Part shown: piece by piece, positions 46,000 through 56,180 of the stretch
Position numbering within the stretch: position 1 is the stretch's first letter
How the letters are laid out: the number at the start of each line of letters is the position of its first letter
NCBI GenBank assembly: GCA_949130495.1
Contig: OX422219.1
Coordinates: 270,491,111-270,555,110, forward strand
DNA: 64,000 bases
Source: Sambucus nigra
Taxonomy: Eukaryota; Streptophyta; Magnoliopsida; Dipsacales; Adoxaceae
Direction of reading: 5' to 3'
Notes under the pieces: model-generated
The model's database searches: none
The model's input: the letters and a program-made list of their open reading frames with translations, nothing else
Told to the model about the DNA's origin: nothing
Translations under genes and position numbers: made by a program

Positions 46000-47500
46000 G
46001 ATACTTTCTGCAAGTTGGTCTAAGTTTGAGAACTATAAGGGCAGAATTAGATCAAGAAAGGAACAATACATTGAGCAATAAAATAATCTTCGTAAAATAC
46101 CAAGTTTTTGTAGTGTATTTGATATAAATATCGAGTTCATTTCATGCATGACGAACTTTGTATCTTTCATTTGTGTTAGTGTATCAAATGAGTTGACAAC
46201 TTGTCTTTTTCTCTCTCTCTCTCTCTATAGAGAGAGTAAGCACCGAGTTCTAACGTAAAAATGATATTATGATGCCAAAACCATCGTAATATATGCCCTA
46301 AAGAGGGAACCAAGAGTACACAGATACATGAACGATATCGAGCTCTGCGTAACATTTTGTCGTAAAGGAAATTAATCCAGGGAGCTATACAAAGAAGAGA
46401 TAGAGATCATCTATATTACTGAAAAATAATCATGTAAGTGGTTACAATGGACACCATATGCCTTGATTTCAGTTTTTAATTTAATTCGAGATTACATGTA
46501 TTTAGTCTCACTTTTAAAGATTTATTTGTATTCACTCTTATCTTTTTATTTTTTTAATTATTAGTACTATATTAACAACCGTAAGACACATGTCATTATC
46601 TGTAAAAAAGAAAGACAATTACAAAGTGATTGAAAGAGGTTTTGTGGAATTATGAGAGTGGAGCTTAAAAAAAAACTATGAGCATGTATCTAAGCCCAAT
46701 ACTAATTTACTTCCTATAATATTACAAGCCAAAACAGATTTCACATGCATCATATATATCATATGGGAACCTATAAAGAGATCACATTAATCAAGACTTT
46801 TGGTCCAGTGCTATAATGTTGTCACTGGAACAGTTTTAGGGGTGGATTAAATTTGATTAGAAGGCTTGACCAGTAAAAATCACGAACCGTGAATATAAAT
46901 TAATCGAGATACGCTTAAAAATGGTCTGACTACCACGTAATATGATAAAAAAGTAAATAATGAGACCACATGGAACACTTGTATTGGAACATAACTTTTG
47001 ATAGAATTTTTATCTGAAATCAAACATAATAGCATATTATTGATGAATTTTTTAATTTCATTAAAATAAATTTCACAAACTAATCAATAGAAATCCTTTT
47101 AACTAATTCGGTATATCCGCTTCAAATAAAAAAATCGATTCCAATTTCATTTTCCAACCACATGTGTTCAATTATCCATGCGCACACGCATGCTTCCGCG
47201 CGCAATGAGAGAGAGAGGAAGTTGGTTAATAATCATATTCAATTGTTTGTGACGTCACGATTATGTTCGCGGTAGAGAGTCTGCCAAACCGGCCACGAAC
47301 CCAACCTTTTTAGCATATTATAATTTAAAATGCATGTGTATGTATTTACGTAACTCAAGCTAACAACCGTAATGATTATTCCAGTGCCTTATAGTCAACA
47401 AGATCCTAACAACTTCTTGCTTCACATGACCCCTTCCTAAATGAACCCTTACGCAAATAACAAGTAATTACAGACATATACTATGATGTTATTATTATTA
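46000..47500. other. intergenic region downstream of the bHLH gene
   Basis: No gene recognised. It contains a short CT/AG dyad at 46212-46240 and otherwise AT-rich single-copy-looking DNA. The TTATTATTATTATT run at 47490-47505 would give AATAATAATAA on the minus strand just after the bHLH stop, a possible but weak polyadenylation region. Confidence 0.5.
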
Positions 47501-47529
47501 TTATTTAAAAAAAAAAAAGAACAGACGTC

Positions 47530-48045
47530 CTAGTTACCTCGAAAGTTGAAAGTGGAGGAGGGGGGTAGTTGATTTTCATGTCCGGTAAATGTGGATTGGA
47601 GGTGACGAATTTGCCTCTTTAAGAACTTAACATAGCGGACGGCTTCATCTAGCATGGAAGCTGTGTCCATTTTGGTTCCCCCAGGGACAAGTCGTTGGAG
47701 GATTCGAATTTTCTCACTTATCCTCTCCCTACGGTGTCTTGCTGCAACGCTTTGTGGGTCGTCGCTGATACGGACATTTCGCCTTTTGGGTTTGCGAAGC
47801 GTAGCAGGGTCAATATCCACCGGTTGCATAGAAGCTATCTTGAACATCATCTCTTTCATTGCTCCTAGCTCTTCTTCTTCTCCTTCTCCTTCTCCTTCTC
47901 CTTCTTTTTCTTGTTGGACTGCAATGAAACTTGAGGGGGATGCTTGGTTTTGGAAAGGGTAATTAGGCCAAATTGTGCCTAAGGGAATTTGGTCATGGAG
48001 GATTGTGTCTTCCTTGGCCATCTCCACTTCCCAATGCGTCTCCAT
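47530..48045 (-). CDS. HEC3: HECATE/INDEHISCENT-type bHLH transcription factor (HEC3-like)
   Basis: Single-exon minus-strand ORF of 171 residues. The bHLH domain spans residues 96-146: basic region [20 protein letters not shown], loop [12 protein letters not shown], second helix [17 protein letters not shown]. It is preceded by [15 protein letters not shown], a signature of the HEC/IND subfamily. Like that family it has Gln-Ala-Arg where classical E-box binders have His-Glu-Arg, so it is an atypical bHLH. HEC proteins act in the nucleus with partners such as SPATULA in carpel, transmitting tract, auxin and phytochrome pathways. The N-terminus has an acidic Glu-Gly repeat (about residues 46-59) coded by a TTCTCC hexamer run. 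It is shorter than Arabidopsis HEC3 (about 224 aa). The start is chosen at the first in-frame ATG; a start-stop uORF lies just upstream. The closest subfamily member (HEC3 or IND) needs a tree. Confidence 0.92.
   Translation of the reverse strand: METHWEVEMAKEDTILHDQIPLGTIWPNYPFQNQASPSSFIAVQQEKEGEGEGEGEEEELGAMKEMMFKIASMQPVDIDPATLRKPKRRNVRISDDPQSVAARHRRERISEKIRILQRLVPGGTKMDTASMLDEAVRYVKFLKRQIRHLQSTFTGHENQLPPSSTFNFRGN
47873..47908 (-). repeat. coding hexamer repeat in the bHLH gene
   Basis: GAAGAA/GGAGAA-type units on the minus strand encode the Glu-Gly run at residues 46-59. Unit number is likely to vary between individuals. Confidence 0.8.
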
Positions 48046-48050
48046 TACAT
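48045..48050 (-). promoter_or_regulatory. start-stop upstream ORF abutting the bHLH start
   Basis: Minus strand ATGTAATGG: an ATG followed at once by TAA, whose last bases overlap the bHLH ATG (TAATG). Such minimal uORFs can stall or divert ribosomes. Whether the transcript includes it depends on the start site, which the TATA box places about 340 nt upstream. Confidence 0.6.
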
Positions 48051-48174
48051 GAACCCAATAAGTGGACTTGAGGGTTTCTTTCTTTACTCAAAGATGGACA
48101 CCAAGAACCCTATTCAACAATATGTCGCTCAAGTTGCGTGCAAAAATATATGCTTGTGACATGTTTTAATTGAA

Positions 48175-48177
<3 letters not shown>

Positions 48178-48242
<65 letters not shown>
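48178..48242 (+). repeat. AT microsatellite in the bHLH leader
   Basis: About 32 AT units, 130-200 bp upstream of the bHLH ATG, inside the predicted 5' untranslated region. Confidence 0.95.
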
Positions 48243-48246
<4 letters not shown>

Positions 48247-48340
48247 TAGCTATTCACCTAGGGGCGTAAGCTGAACTGTTTTGTCCTTGTGTGTAGGTTT
48301 TGGGAGTCTGATGGCATTATTTATGATCTCTCTATCTGCG

Positions 48341-48348
<8 letters not shown>

Positions 48349-48372
<24 letters not shown>

Positions 48373-48373
48373 T
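48349..48373 (+). repeat. GA microsatellite in the bHLH leader
   Basis: About 12 GA units; CT on the transcribed strand just after the predicted start, a position where CT-rich elements are common in plant core promoters. Confidence 0.85.
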
Positions 48374-48410
48374 TTTAGTGAGAGAATACACTCATGTGAG
48401 GCTCACTCTC

Positions 48411-48420
48411 CTATTTATAA
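48411..48420 (-). promoter_or_regulatory. bHLH gene TATA box
   Basis: Minus strand TTATAAATAG in a GTGTTATAAATAGGAG context, a near-consensus plant TATA box. Transcription would start near 48385, giving a leader of about 340 nt that contains the CT and AT microsatellites. No other in-frame ATG lies nearer the box. Confidence 0.65.
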
Positions 48421-48424
48421 CACA

Positions 48425-49225
48425 CCCAACTCAAAAGCAAATTAAATCTGATTATAGTTTTATACATTAATAGTCCCCCATGTATTAGTTTGAAAATTTA
48501 TGTTTTGAATGGTGTACAACTTTTTGAAAAATGTAGTATTTAGTAATATAAGAAGTTAACTTTAAACCGTGTCTAATCATTGAGCCTTGTATAGATTGGA
48601 TACATAATTCAATTATTAGAAAAAAGATATGGTGTGATATGTCACTTGAATATCATGACGACTTTTAATAGTTTCACAATCATCATCAACAAGATTAAAC
48701 AAGTTGGAAAAAAATGTTGATCAACCAATTGTGCTCATCCTCCCTACTAACCTAATTCACTCTTCAACTAGTAATGCAAACGTGATAAAGGAGTTTCTTT
48801 ACTCTCATCTTCTTATTGTGAATAATAACAGTATCAACCCTCAGATTCACTATATATTTGTGCTCTCCTTGTTGCACGAATCATCGTCACTTAAAATTTG
48901 ATTTTTATATAGTCATACGAGGAAGTCATTCTTCTTCAAGTGAAACAAACATTGATAGAAAACTATACAAATATTGGGAGATAAAGATTAGTAAATGTTG
49001 GATTGAGTGAATATACGGTAAACATGGGGGTATAGAAAGAATTTCAAATTCTAGCCCTTAGAATAACACTTAAGTTAGTACTTGTCGCCTAGGAAGTATA
49101 CTTGATCAGATGTCGACAGTTTATGTCATTTTCAAAATAGATTGGACCCAAAGTTAGAATCTTGGAGTTGGTCCAAGGTCTAAGAGTCCCTCTTTCTATA
49201 TATCTCTCTTTATATATCGCTCTCT
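48425..49225. other. bHLH upstream region
   Basis: About 0.8 kb of AT-rich DNA upstream of the TATA box. I see no ORF or transposon signature, so this is probably the native promoter-distal sequence. The distinct repeats start at 49230. Confidence 0.45.
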
Positions 49226-49226
49226 T

Positions 49227-49229
<3 letters not shown>

Positions 49230-49277
<48 letters not shown>
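49230..49277 (+). repeat. AT microsatellite
   Basis: About 23 AT units. 49278-49616 is AT-rich with no feature. Confidence 0.95.
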
Positions 49278-49280
<3 letters not shown>

Positions 49281-49616
49281 ACTTGATTTTAATTTTTGAG
49301 TTAATATTTACTTGAATTTTAATGTTCATGTTATATATTTTGCACAATTGTTGGTTTTGAAATGGTAATCAACAAGTATTTAGACGGTTAAATCAAATTG
49401 AAAACATTTCGCTAATTATATAGTTACTGAATTTTGGTGTGAAATTTAATTTCTCTTGATTGTTACGATTATTTTTTATGAAATTTAACATATATGTTGA
49501 TTTTGTATTAGTAGGTTGTATATCAATTGAATATATCTAATTTGGGTAAATTTAAGAAATAATTTATTCCAATTAAGCAATAATATAATCGTGAAGTTGA
49601 CAATTCAAGGTCTAGT

Positions 49617-49716
49617 TAATTCATAAATCACACTCAACATTCATAAATCATACTAAACAGTCACAATTCAAACTAAACATTCATAAATCAAAATAAACAT
49701 TTATAAATCAAACTAA
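49617..49716 (+). repeat. 20-bp minisatellite, five units
   Basis: Five consecutive units of the form ATTCATAAATCAAACTAAAC with one to five differences each, exactly 20 bp apart. Confidence 0.8.
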
Positions 49717-49719
49717 AGT

Positions 49720-50282
49720 ACTGTGACCATGATGTGAGTTCCTACGAATTACATTGATCTCGTGTGAAGTGTATTTGCTTCTTACGGGGCTATTTTGCCT
49801 AGATATTTGTAAATTTTGTTATATTCTCAAACGGAGATTTCCATGACTAGTGATCAGTTCCTAGGAGTTACATTTGGTTCCATACGAAGTGTTTGTACCT
49901 CTTACCGGGGCTGTTTTGGATTTTCGCCCTCTAGTGGAATTTTTTAAGTAAAAGTCTAGATATTTATAAATTTTCATCATATTCTCAAATTGAAAGTCCC
50001 GTGACTAAGCGGTTAGTTTTTACGAGTTACATTGTCCCGTGCAAGGTGTGTATGCCTCTAACGACGCCCTTTGGGGATCGTTTTGAATTTTTGCCCTCTA
50101 ACGATATGTTTTAAATCATAAGTCTAGATATTTATAAATTTTTGTCATATTCTCAAATCGTAAGTCCTGTGACTATGCGGTCAGTTCCTACGAGTTATAT
50201 TGATCTTGTGTGAGGTGTCCCTGCCTCTTACGGAACCTTTTAGGGGTTGAATTTTCTCCCTATAGCAGCATATTTTTAAGCC
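49720..50282 (+). repeat. degenerate tandem array, about 120-170 bp units
   Basis: Four units start near 49722, 49839, 50002 and 50169 with GTGACTATGCGGTCAGTTCC-like bases, then ACGAGTTACATTG, CTCTTACGG, GTCTAGATATTTATAAATTT and CATATTCTCAAA. Unit length is uneven (about 117, 163, 167). It could be a short satellite or the repeated part of an LTR. Confidence 0.75.
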
Positions 50283-50284
50283 TA

Positions 50285-50620
50285 AGCCACGACAGGTGGG
50301 TCACAGTCTTGAGCCGCGACCACCACTATGACTATTTCAAAATGGTCACGGCCTAAGGCCATGACTAAATTTAACTGAAACCCTTATATTTATCCGCACC
50401 TAGTCAAGGTTCGGGACCGTGTCCACTTTGGCGGGATTTTGGCACCTATTTAGTCAAGGGTTAGTCACGGACCATGGTCGTGACCCCCATGATCATGGTC
50501 TATGGTAGTGACCATACCCATTAGATGCCAGCCTTTGGCTTGGTCACAGCCTGTGTCATGCAAGGTTTGATTGTGATCACGGTCATGGGCCGTAACCCAT
50601 TTGTCGTGACCATTCTCAGT
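50285..50620 (+). repeat. GTCACGG/CCGTGAC palindrome-rich block
   Basis: Many partly palindromic sites: GGTCACGGCCTAAGGCCATG, GTCACGGACCATGGTCGTGA, GATCACGGTCATGGGCCGTA, TTGTCGTGACCA. A TATA-like TATATATAATAAA follows at about 50658. The layout is like the palindrome arrays ahead of the TATA boxes in the A and B LTRs, so this may be part of another such LTR. Confidence 0.5.
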
Positions 50621-50947
50621 TTGGGGTGTAGTGTCTGACCTGCGAAAATCTTGGAACTATATATAATAAATCAGATTCGATAACTATCTATAGACAAGGA
50701 GTTCCAAACAGTTAAACCTTATTTTCTGCTTTTAATAAATGTATCCCCCTAGAATAAGGGGCATATAACCATTGTTACTAAAATGAGATCCATAAAGAGA
50801 GAAACACCTCATGGACGTAGCCACATTATTGAACCACATAAATACTATTCTTGATAAATATCACATTGAAAAACACCTCGTGTAAGTTTTATATTATGTC
50901 CGACTTTGATTGTATATAATAAATATCAGTGTGATTTTACCACCTAC

Positions 50948-50970
50948 AATTTGCATCGTCTGTGGAAAGC
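50948..50970 (+). other. T2 primer binding site
   Basis: AATTTGCATCGTCTGTGGAAA after an ACCACC LTR end, equivalent to TTGGCGCCGTCTGTGGGAA with changes. Confidence 0.6.
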
Positions 50971-50994
50971 AATTTCCCTTTCCTAACAAAACAA

Positions 50995-53060
50995 AGTCAG
51001 ATAGAAACCAACCATGTCTTATTTGCACAATCAACACTTTCCATCTCATGACAGTCAACAAGAGAACCAGAACTTCCACGAGGCCCCAAAGATCAGGTCT
51101 GAGATCTAGCCTAATAAGATCCGTAACACTCATAGTTCTCGTAATGTCAATATGGGGATCAAACTATAAATAGAACTGAGCCACCATAATTTAACCAGAT
51201 ATAGTGGCTCGTGGATGCCTTTGAACCACGTCTTCACCAGTAGAAGGATGTTTCACCACCAATAAGAGGAGAATGCCCACCTCTAACGCTGCCTCTAAAG
51301 GTTGGAGTGGGAGCACCACGGATACAAGCACAAACTCATGAAAATGCTCGAATCCCTAGCCCTCAAGAAAATAAACTTGTAGCCAGTGAAGGAGTGCGTA
51401 GAGCATTTATGATCATTTTGACTGATGACGCTCGCAAGATAAGGGAGATCACCAAAGCAACCTGCATGGCAAAAAGGACCTCCGCAACCTCATTCAAATG
51501 GAGATGGAAGACTATTCAGCTCATTAAGGGGCCATGACCACTAAGGAACGTGACAGAAAGCCCTCAACATCTAAATGAAATCCCCTTTCATAAGGTTGAC
51601 AAAGTACTTTAACCTCCCAAGAAGTTTTTCGTTCCTATATTTAAAATTTACGATAGGAAAACTGATCCCACCGACCATGTTTGCCAGTATCACCAAGCAG
51701 TGACCCTTTAGAGCAATAACGAGGCTCTTATGTGTTGTATCTTCCTTTCGAGTCGGGGATGTGGAACAAAAGTGGTTTGAAAAACAACCACATTGATTTA
51801 TCACAAGCTTTAAACAACTCAATAGAGCCTTCACCGCGAGGTTCATGACTAGCAACACCCATCCAAAGATGATGGACTCCCTTATCATAATAAATAAGAA
51901 GCCCCTGGAAACCTTATGAGAATATGATCGGCGTTATCGAAAAACCTACAGTGAAGTGGAAGATTTCTCCAAATAAAAAGTAATGGACTTATTTAAGATT
52001 AGCCTACCTAATAGCTCCATTTGGTACCAATTCCTTACCAAGAAAGAAGAAACTATTGTTGATGAACTCGTGTCTCGAATCAATAAATATGTTAAGGTTG
52101 AATACGTAGCAGAAGGCACATAAGAGAATTATAGCCGACCAAGGTGATTAATAATGTAGATAAGGAAATCACCTCCAATAAGGGGGTAAGAAACAGAATG
52201 GCAAATCCAAGAACGATGAAAAGTCAGATCCCAGCAAGGCTCATTTCACCATCTAAACTATTTTTAAGGATTCAGTTTACAAGATCCTGAATAAAATTAA
52301 GGACCAAAAGCAATTCAAGAGGCTGAGAAAGATAAAAGGGGACCTATCAAAGACAAACATATCCTTGAGACGTTCCTAGCATAAGGAGCATGGGCACAAA
52401 AGTCGATAATTGTAAGGCAGTCAAGTTTTATCTAGAAGAACAGGCTCAGGCAGGTCATCTCGATAACTTTGTTGAGAAAAATATAAAAAAGGACCCATGA
52501 AGCGCGACCGAAAGCTGTAAAACATTATAGATGATGATGAGATGGGATAGGATTTTATGATTATTCATGGGACCTTAGGCCCTAACAAGATCAAAGGTAA
52601 TGTCATATGGACGGAGATGAAAAAGGTTACTGCAGTTATGGAAGCTTTCCAGATCAACCCAATAAAAAATGCAGCCGAAAAATGTCGTCGACCAAATGAA
52701 ATTAATTATGCTAAGCATATTATCTTCACCGAAGAAGGTCTAGTTTAGAACTCCACATCATGAAGCACTAGTAATCACCCTTAAAATAACCAACAAGTAT
52801 GTGGATAACCTATCAGTGGACCAAGGGAATTCTTCAAAGGTCATGTATTTAAAGTTTTTCAACCATCCCAACTTAAAGATGAATGACTAAATAAAGTGAC
52901 CATCCCTCTATAGGCTTCGCGAGAAGAATGACAACGCCTTTTGGAAAGGTCATGCTCCCAGTATGAACTGAAAGCATATCCAAATTATACATTTATTAGT
53001 CATCAATATTGAGTCATCGTACAATGAGATTCTGGGGCATGGACGGCTCCATGCAATTAA
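50995..53060 (+). pseudogene. T2 gag and protease remnant
   Basis: YDGKTDPTDHVCQYHQAVTL (about 51650-51710) is the start of the Tat gag domain. KAVKFYLEEQAQAGHLDNFV (about 52410-52470) corresponds to the LK-EIE-LI-GHL-E-V segment after the capsid. HHEALVITLKITNKYVDNLS then VDQGNSSKVMY (about 52755-52850) is the protease with the family's VDTGSS changed to VDQGNSS, followed by an IESSYNEILG phrase near 53005-53035. Stops and frame changes throughout. Sequence ends near 53060, where A2 begins. Confidence 0.7.
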
Positions 53061-53256
53061 GGAAGATGTGCGTCGATAGAATAGTAGAGTCTGTAGGTAG
53101 GTTATGAGAGGTGAGGATTCGGATTAGGCACGCCAGCACGCGCGTTGTAAGGGAGTCACAGATGTCCAGGTGTGAGAATACATAAGAGAGTGTCCGGGTA
53201 GTCGAGGGTGTGAGATTCTAGTTTCAGCATTCTGGGTGAGAGGGTTCTGCCTAAGG

Positions 53257-53344
53257 CGAACTGAACCGAATCCCCCTAACTGGATCGGTTCGATTTTGAT
53301 AAATCGCAAAATAAAAAAATCCAGAACCGGATCGGTTCGGGTTC
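53257..53344 (+). promoter_or_regulatory. palindromic motif region upstream of A2 third ORF
   Basis: GAACTGAACCGAATCCCCCT, ACTGGATCGGTTCGATT and AACCGGATCGGTTCGGGTT. The A2 LTR carries the same version (ACCGAACCGAACCCCC, AATAGGATCAGTTCGGGT at 56650-56690). The equivalent A1 leader has CCGGATCGATCCGG at the same place. Confidence 0.7.
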
Positions 53345-53481
53345 TACAGTTTTGTTTCTTCCCGAGGTGACCCCCCTTTCCCCCTATCCCCTCCTTTATC
53401 TCCATTCCTTCCCCTCTTTCCCTCCAAACATTCATCCCCCTTTTTCCCTCCAAATTCTTTCCCCCAACCCTCTCCACCACC

Positions 53482-53488
53482 TATAAAT
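53482..53488 (+). promoter_or_regulatory. TATA box of a putative internal promoter, A2
   Basis: TATAAAT in CCACCTATAAATTACACC, 101 bp ahead of the ATG at 53583, after a C/T-rich tract; same layout as 23867 in A1. Confidence 0.55.
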
Positions 53489-53582
53489 TACACCTTTCCC
53501 CTACCTTTCCATCCACATCTCCATCACATCTCACCTCTCTAAATCCCCCTCTCTCCCATTTCAAATATTCCCAGAAACTTCA

Positions 53583-54433
53583 ATGGCCAATCCCTCTCTT
53601 CCCCCAAAATACATATCCACCGAGATCCTTCCGAATGGTAACGGGGAATACCGCTCCTACATGGAGCGCATGTGGTGCGAAAAAAATTTCAGCCTCTCCC
53701 GCCAACTGCACATCGAGCGCGTCGTCAACTGGGATGAGCTGCCCCGCTCGGTCACCACTCTTTTCAACCAGAGAGGGTGGACGCAATACCCCGCCGAACC
53801 ACACAATGTCGTGTGGGCCGACGAGGTCGCCAAGCTACCCTTGTCTACCACCTTTTTGATCCAAACTTCACTCTCAATCTAGCCCGCATACTTTACACCG
53901 ATATTCTTTACACAGCCTTGGAGCAAAAAGGTGGGGTGCCACTCCCATATGCACGTCTCATCACCTTCATTCTGGCCGATGCTAGTATCCAGCCCCCTAG
54001 AGCCTTTTTGCGCCTCCCGGAGCCTATTGGGAGAGTGTCACACACTAGGAGCGTCCAGCAAAGGGCATCCATTTACACAGCCCGAAAGGTGGTCGATGTA
54101 GATGAAGACGAGGAAATCAATTTTGACGAGCACGAGGCTCTGGATCTCGTGATGGGTGGGGCCGATGAAGAAGAGTATGATGAGGACGACGACTCAGACT
54201 TTGAGCCCCCGGGTGCAGATTTTGATAGGTGCCTTTTGGCGGTGGAAACCCGTCTTGACGGTTTCCTCACACAATACAATAGAGATCAAGAGGCCTACCG
54301 AAGGGACATGAGCATGATGCATCGTCTCCAAGCCCACTTGTACGAGCTCAACTTCGGTGGATCTGCCCCAACTTTCTTCTATGATCCATATCATCCCAGT
54401 GCACCCGGAACCTCAAATCCACCTCCCCAGTGA
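53583..54433 (+). pseudogene. A2 third ORF, internally deleted
   Basis: It starts MANPSLPPKYISTEI at 53583 in one frame, reaching AEPHNVVWADEV. At about 53825-53835 it switches frame into RQATLVYHLFDPNFTLN. Compared with A1 about 330 bp between these blocks are missing, which removes the FYGSL/GGVRVPFS part. The second half (open to 54433) has PLPYARLITFILADAS, a very acidic stretch (VDVDEDEEINFDEHEALDL, EEEYDEDDDSDFEPP), then LDGFLTQYNRDQEAYRRDMS and MMHRLQAHLYELNFGG, ending NPPPQ. The acidic part is absent or shorter in A1. Role unknown. Confidence 0.7.
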
Positions 54434-54620
54434 AGCCCATGTCTGTTGTTTGTTGTTTCTATCTTGTGGTAGTTGTTTAAAAATGTTAGTTGTATGTTCT
54501 ACCCTCTCCCTTGTAATACAGGTTTTAAACATCTAATATAAAATTTGCATTTCTGTTCTATTTGTTCGTTTTATTTTCTTGCACTTTTAAATTCGCTTTG
54601 AGTTAGATTTTTATCCTTTT

Positions 54621-54660
54621 TGCTTGAGGACAATGCAATAGTCTAAGTTAGGGGGGGGTC
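54621..54660 (+). other. second polypurine-like motif, A2
   Basis: TGCTTGAGGACAATGCAATA then GTCTAAGTTAGGGGGGGGTC, almost identical to 25251-25276 in A1. Confidence 0.65.
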
Positions 54661-56180
54661 ACAAGTGCATCTTTCTAAAACTTAACAAATTTCCAAAAAT
54701 GCCCAGAAATTTCAAAAAAATCATAAAATTTTGAAAAATCCAAAAATATTTTCTTCAAAATAAATAAAAATTGGAATTCAAATTTTTCAAAAATATCATT
54801 AAAAGTTGGTTTAAAGTCTCAAATTGTAAAAACATAATACACAAAGCTGAAAGTGACCAAAGATGGAAATTGAGCGAACGAAGACGACTTAACGAATAAA
54901 TGTGGAGATTAACAAACCCGCTGAGATTCGAACCTATCATTTTTGTGAGTTTAAAAATCAATCTGAGTTAATTATTAACTCAAAGTTCTTTTCAGCGTTC
55001 TAATAAGTCGTCGAGGATCTCAATTCTTTCACTTTGATCGGTTATGGAAAATGTGTGTGATATTGCCTTGAAAAACGTGCCAAATAGAACTCTAAACTTA
55101 ATTCATCTCGAGACGCATATGATAATGTAACTAGCAATTTGGACAATGAAGTAGGCCCTCGTTTGTCACCCAAAAACATTGGCCAGAAAAAGTAGTGAAA
55201 AATTATCCCTTTTGTAAACCCAAATTGAGCCGAATAATTTTTCCTTTCGTTTGATAACCCAAAAAACCCCAATTGGCCCGGAATTGTGAAAAGTGATAAT
55301 CCCGGAAATTAAGTCCAGAAAGTGCACAAAAAGGGGCAAGAAAAGAATAGATATGCGTAACAAAAATAGCAAGTCAAAAACAGGAAAAAAAAATATAAAA
55401 ATCAAAAGAAAAAATGAGCGAAAGCCCGAAAAAGCACTAACGGACAGTATACGAAAATTTTCTAATTCCAAATTTCCCTACCATTCCCATTTTACCCAAT
55501 ACACCTTTAACCTGAAAAAGTCCTAGACGAGTCCAAAACTGCTAAATTGGTTACCGCGTGGAGAGCTAATACACAAAAAGATAATAAAAGATATAAAAAA
55601 TATGAATTAGAGGCAATGTCCCCGCTTTCTTGTAACCGTAATCCGTTGATGAGACCCAGTTACCATAAATTTCCGTCTTTTCTACTTGTGTGCGTGAACT
55701 TGGTTCCAATACATTTACTCTTGTATATCATGCATATTGAGAGAATAAGCCACAGTCTGAGTGAGTCATTTGTGAGAGCATTTCGTGAGATTTTGAAATC
55801 AAAACAAATTTTGGGATAAGTGACATAATGATCAATAGGTGAAAATTCGTGGTTAAATTTCTGGCTTCGCACACACGCACTATGCTTTGAGACTCTTGAA
55901 CATGAATTGATGATGACTGTTTTCTGGAAAAGTTTGAATTATTCAATTTTTGCGTATTTTGAGTTTTCTTTGATTCAAATTTTGTGGGTGTATTCACTGC
56001 AAACCCTCACGAGACACAACTCGTCCTACTAGGGTAACCTAGGGGTTTAAAGGCTTGTTGCATACGCTAAATGCAATCGCTCGCCCACGAAAGAGGTATT
56101 CTATCCCATTTTATAGTTGAACCATATTTTAATTCTTTTTACATTGCTCGGGATGATCAACGTTCTAAGTTAGGGGGGTT
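54661..56180 (+). other. A2 3' non-coding region
   Basis: Closely parallels 25277-26811 of A1. It contains the hairpin block (56001-56079) and the purine tract CTAAGTTAGGGGGG (56166-56178). Minus-strand ORFs here are chance openings in AT-rich DNA. Confidence 0.7.
56001..56079 (+). other. conserved triple-hairpin block, A2 copy
   Basis: ACGAG-ACACAA-CTCGT, CTAGGGTAACCTAG and TTGCAT-ACGCTA-AATGCAA. Confidence 0.65.

Noticed and set aside
47654..47962. 102-codon plus-strand open frame
   Set aside because: Antisense to the bHLH coding region, created by its Glu-rich repeat.
49617..49716. Regular 20-bp repeats considered as a CRISPR-like array
   Set aside because: The units are contiguous without spacers and the DNA is plant nuclear; it is a minisatellite.
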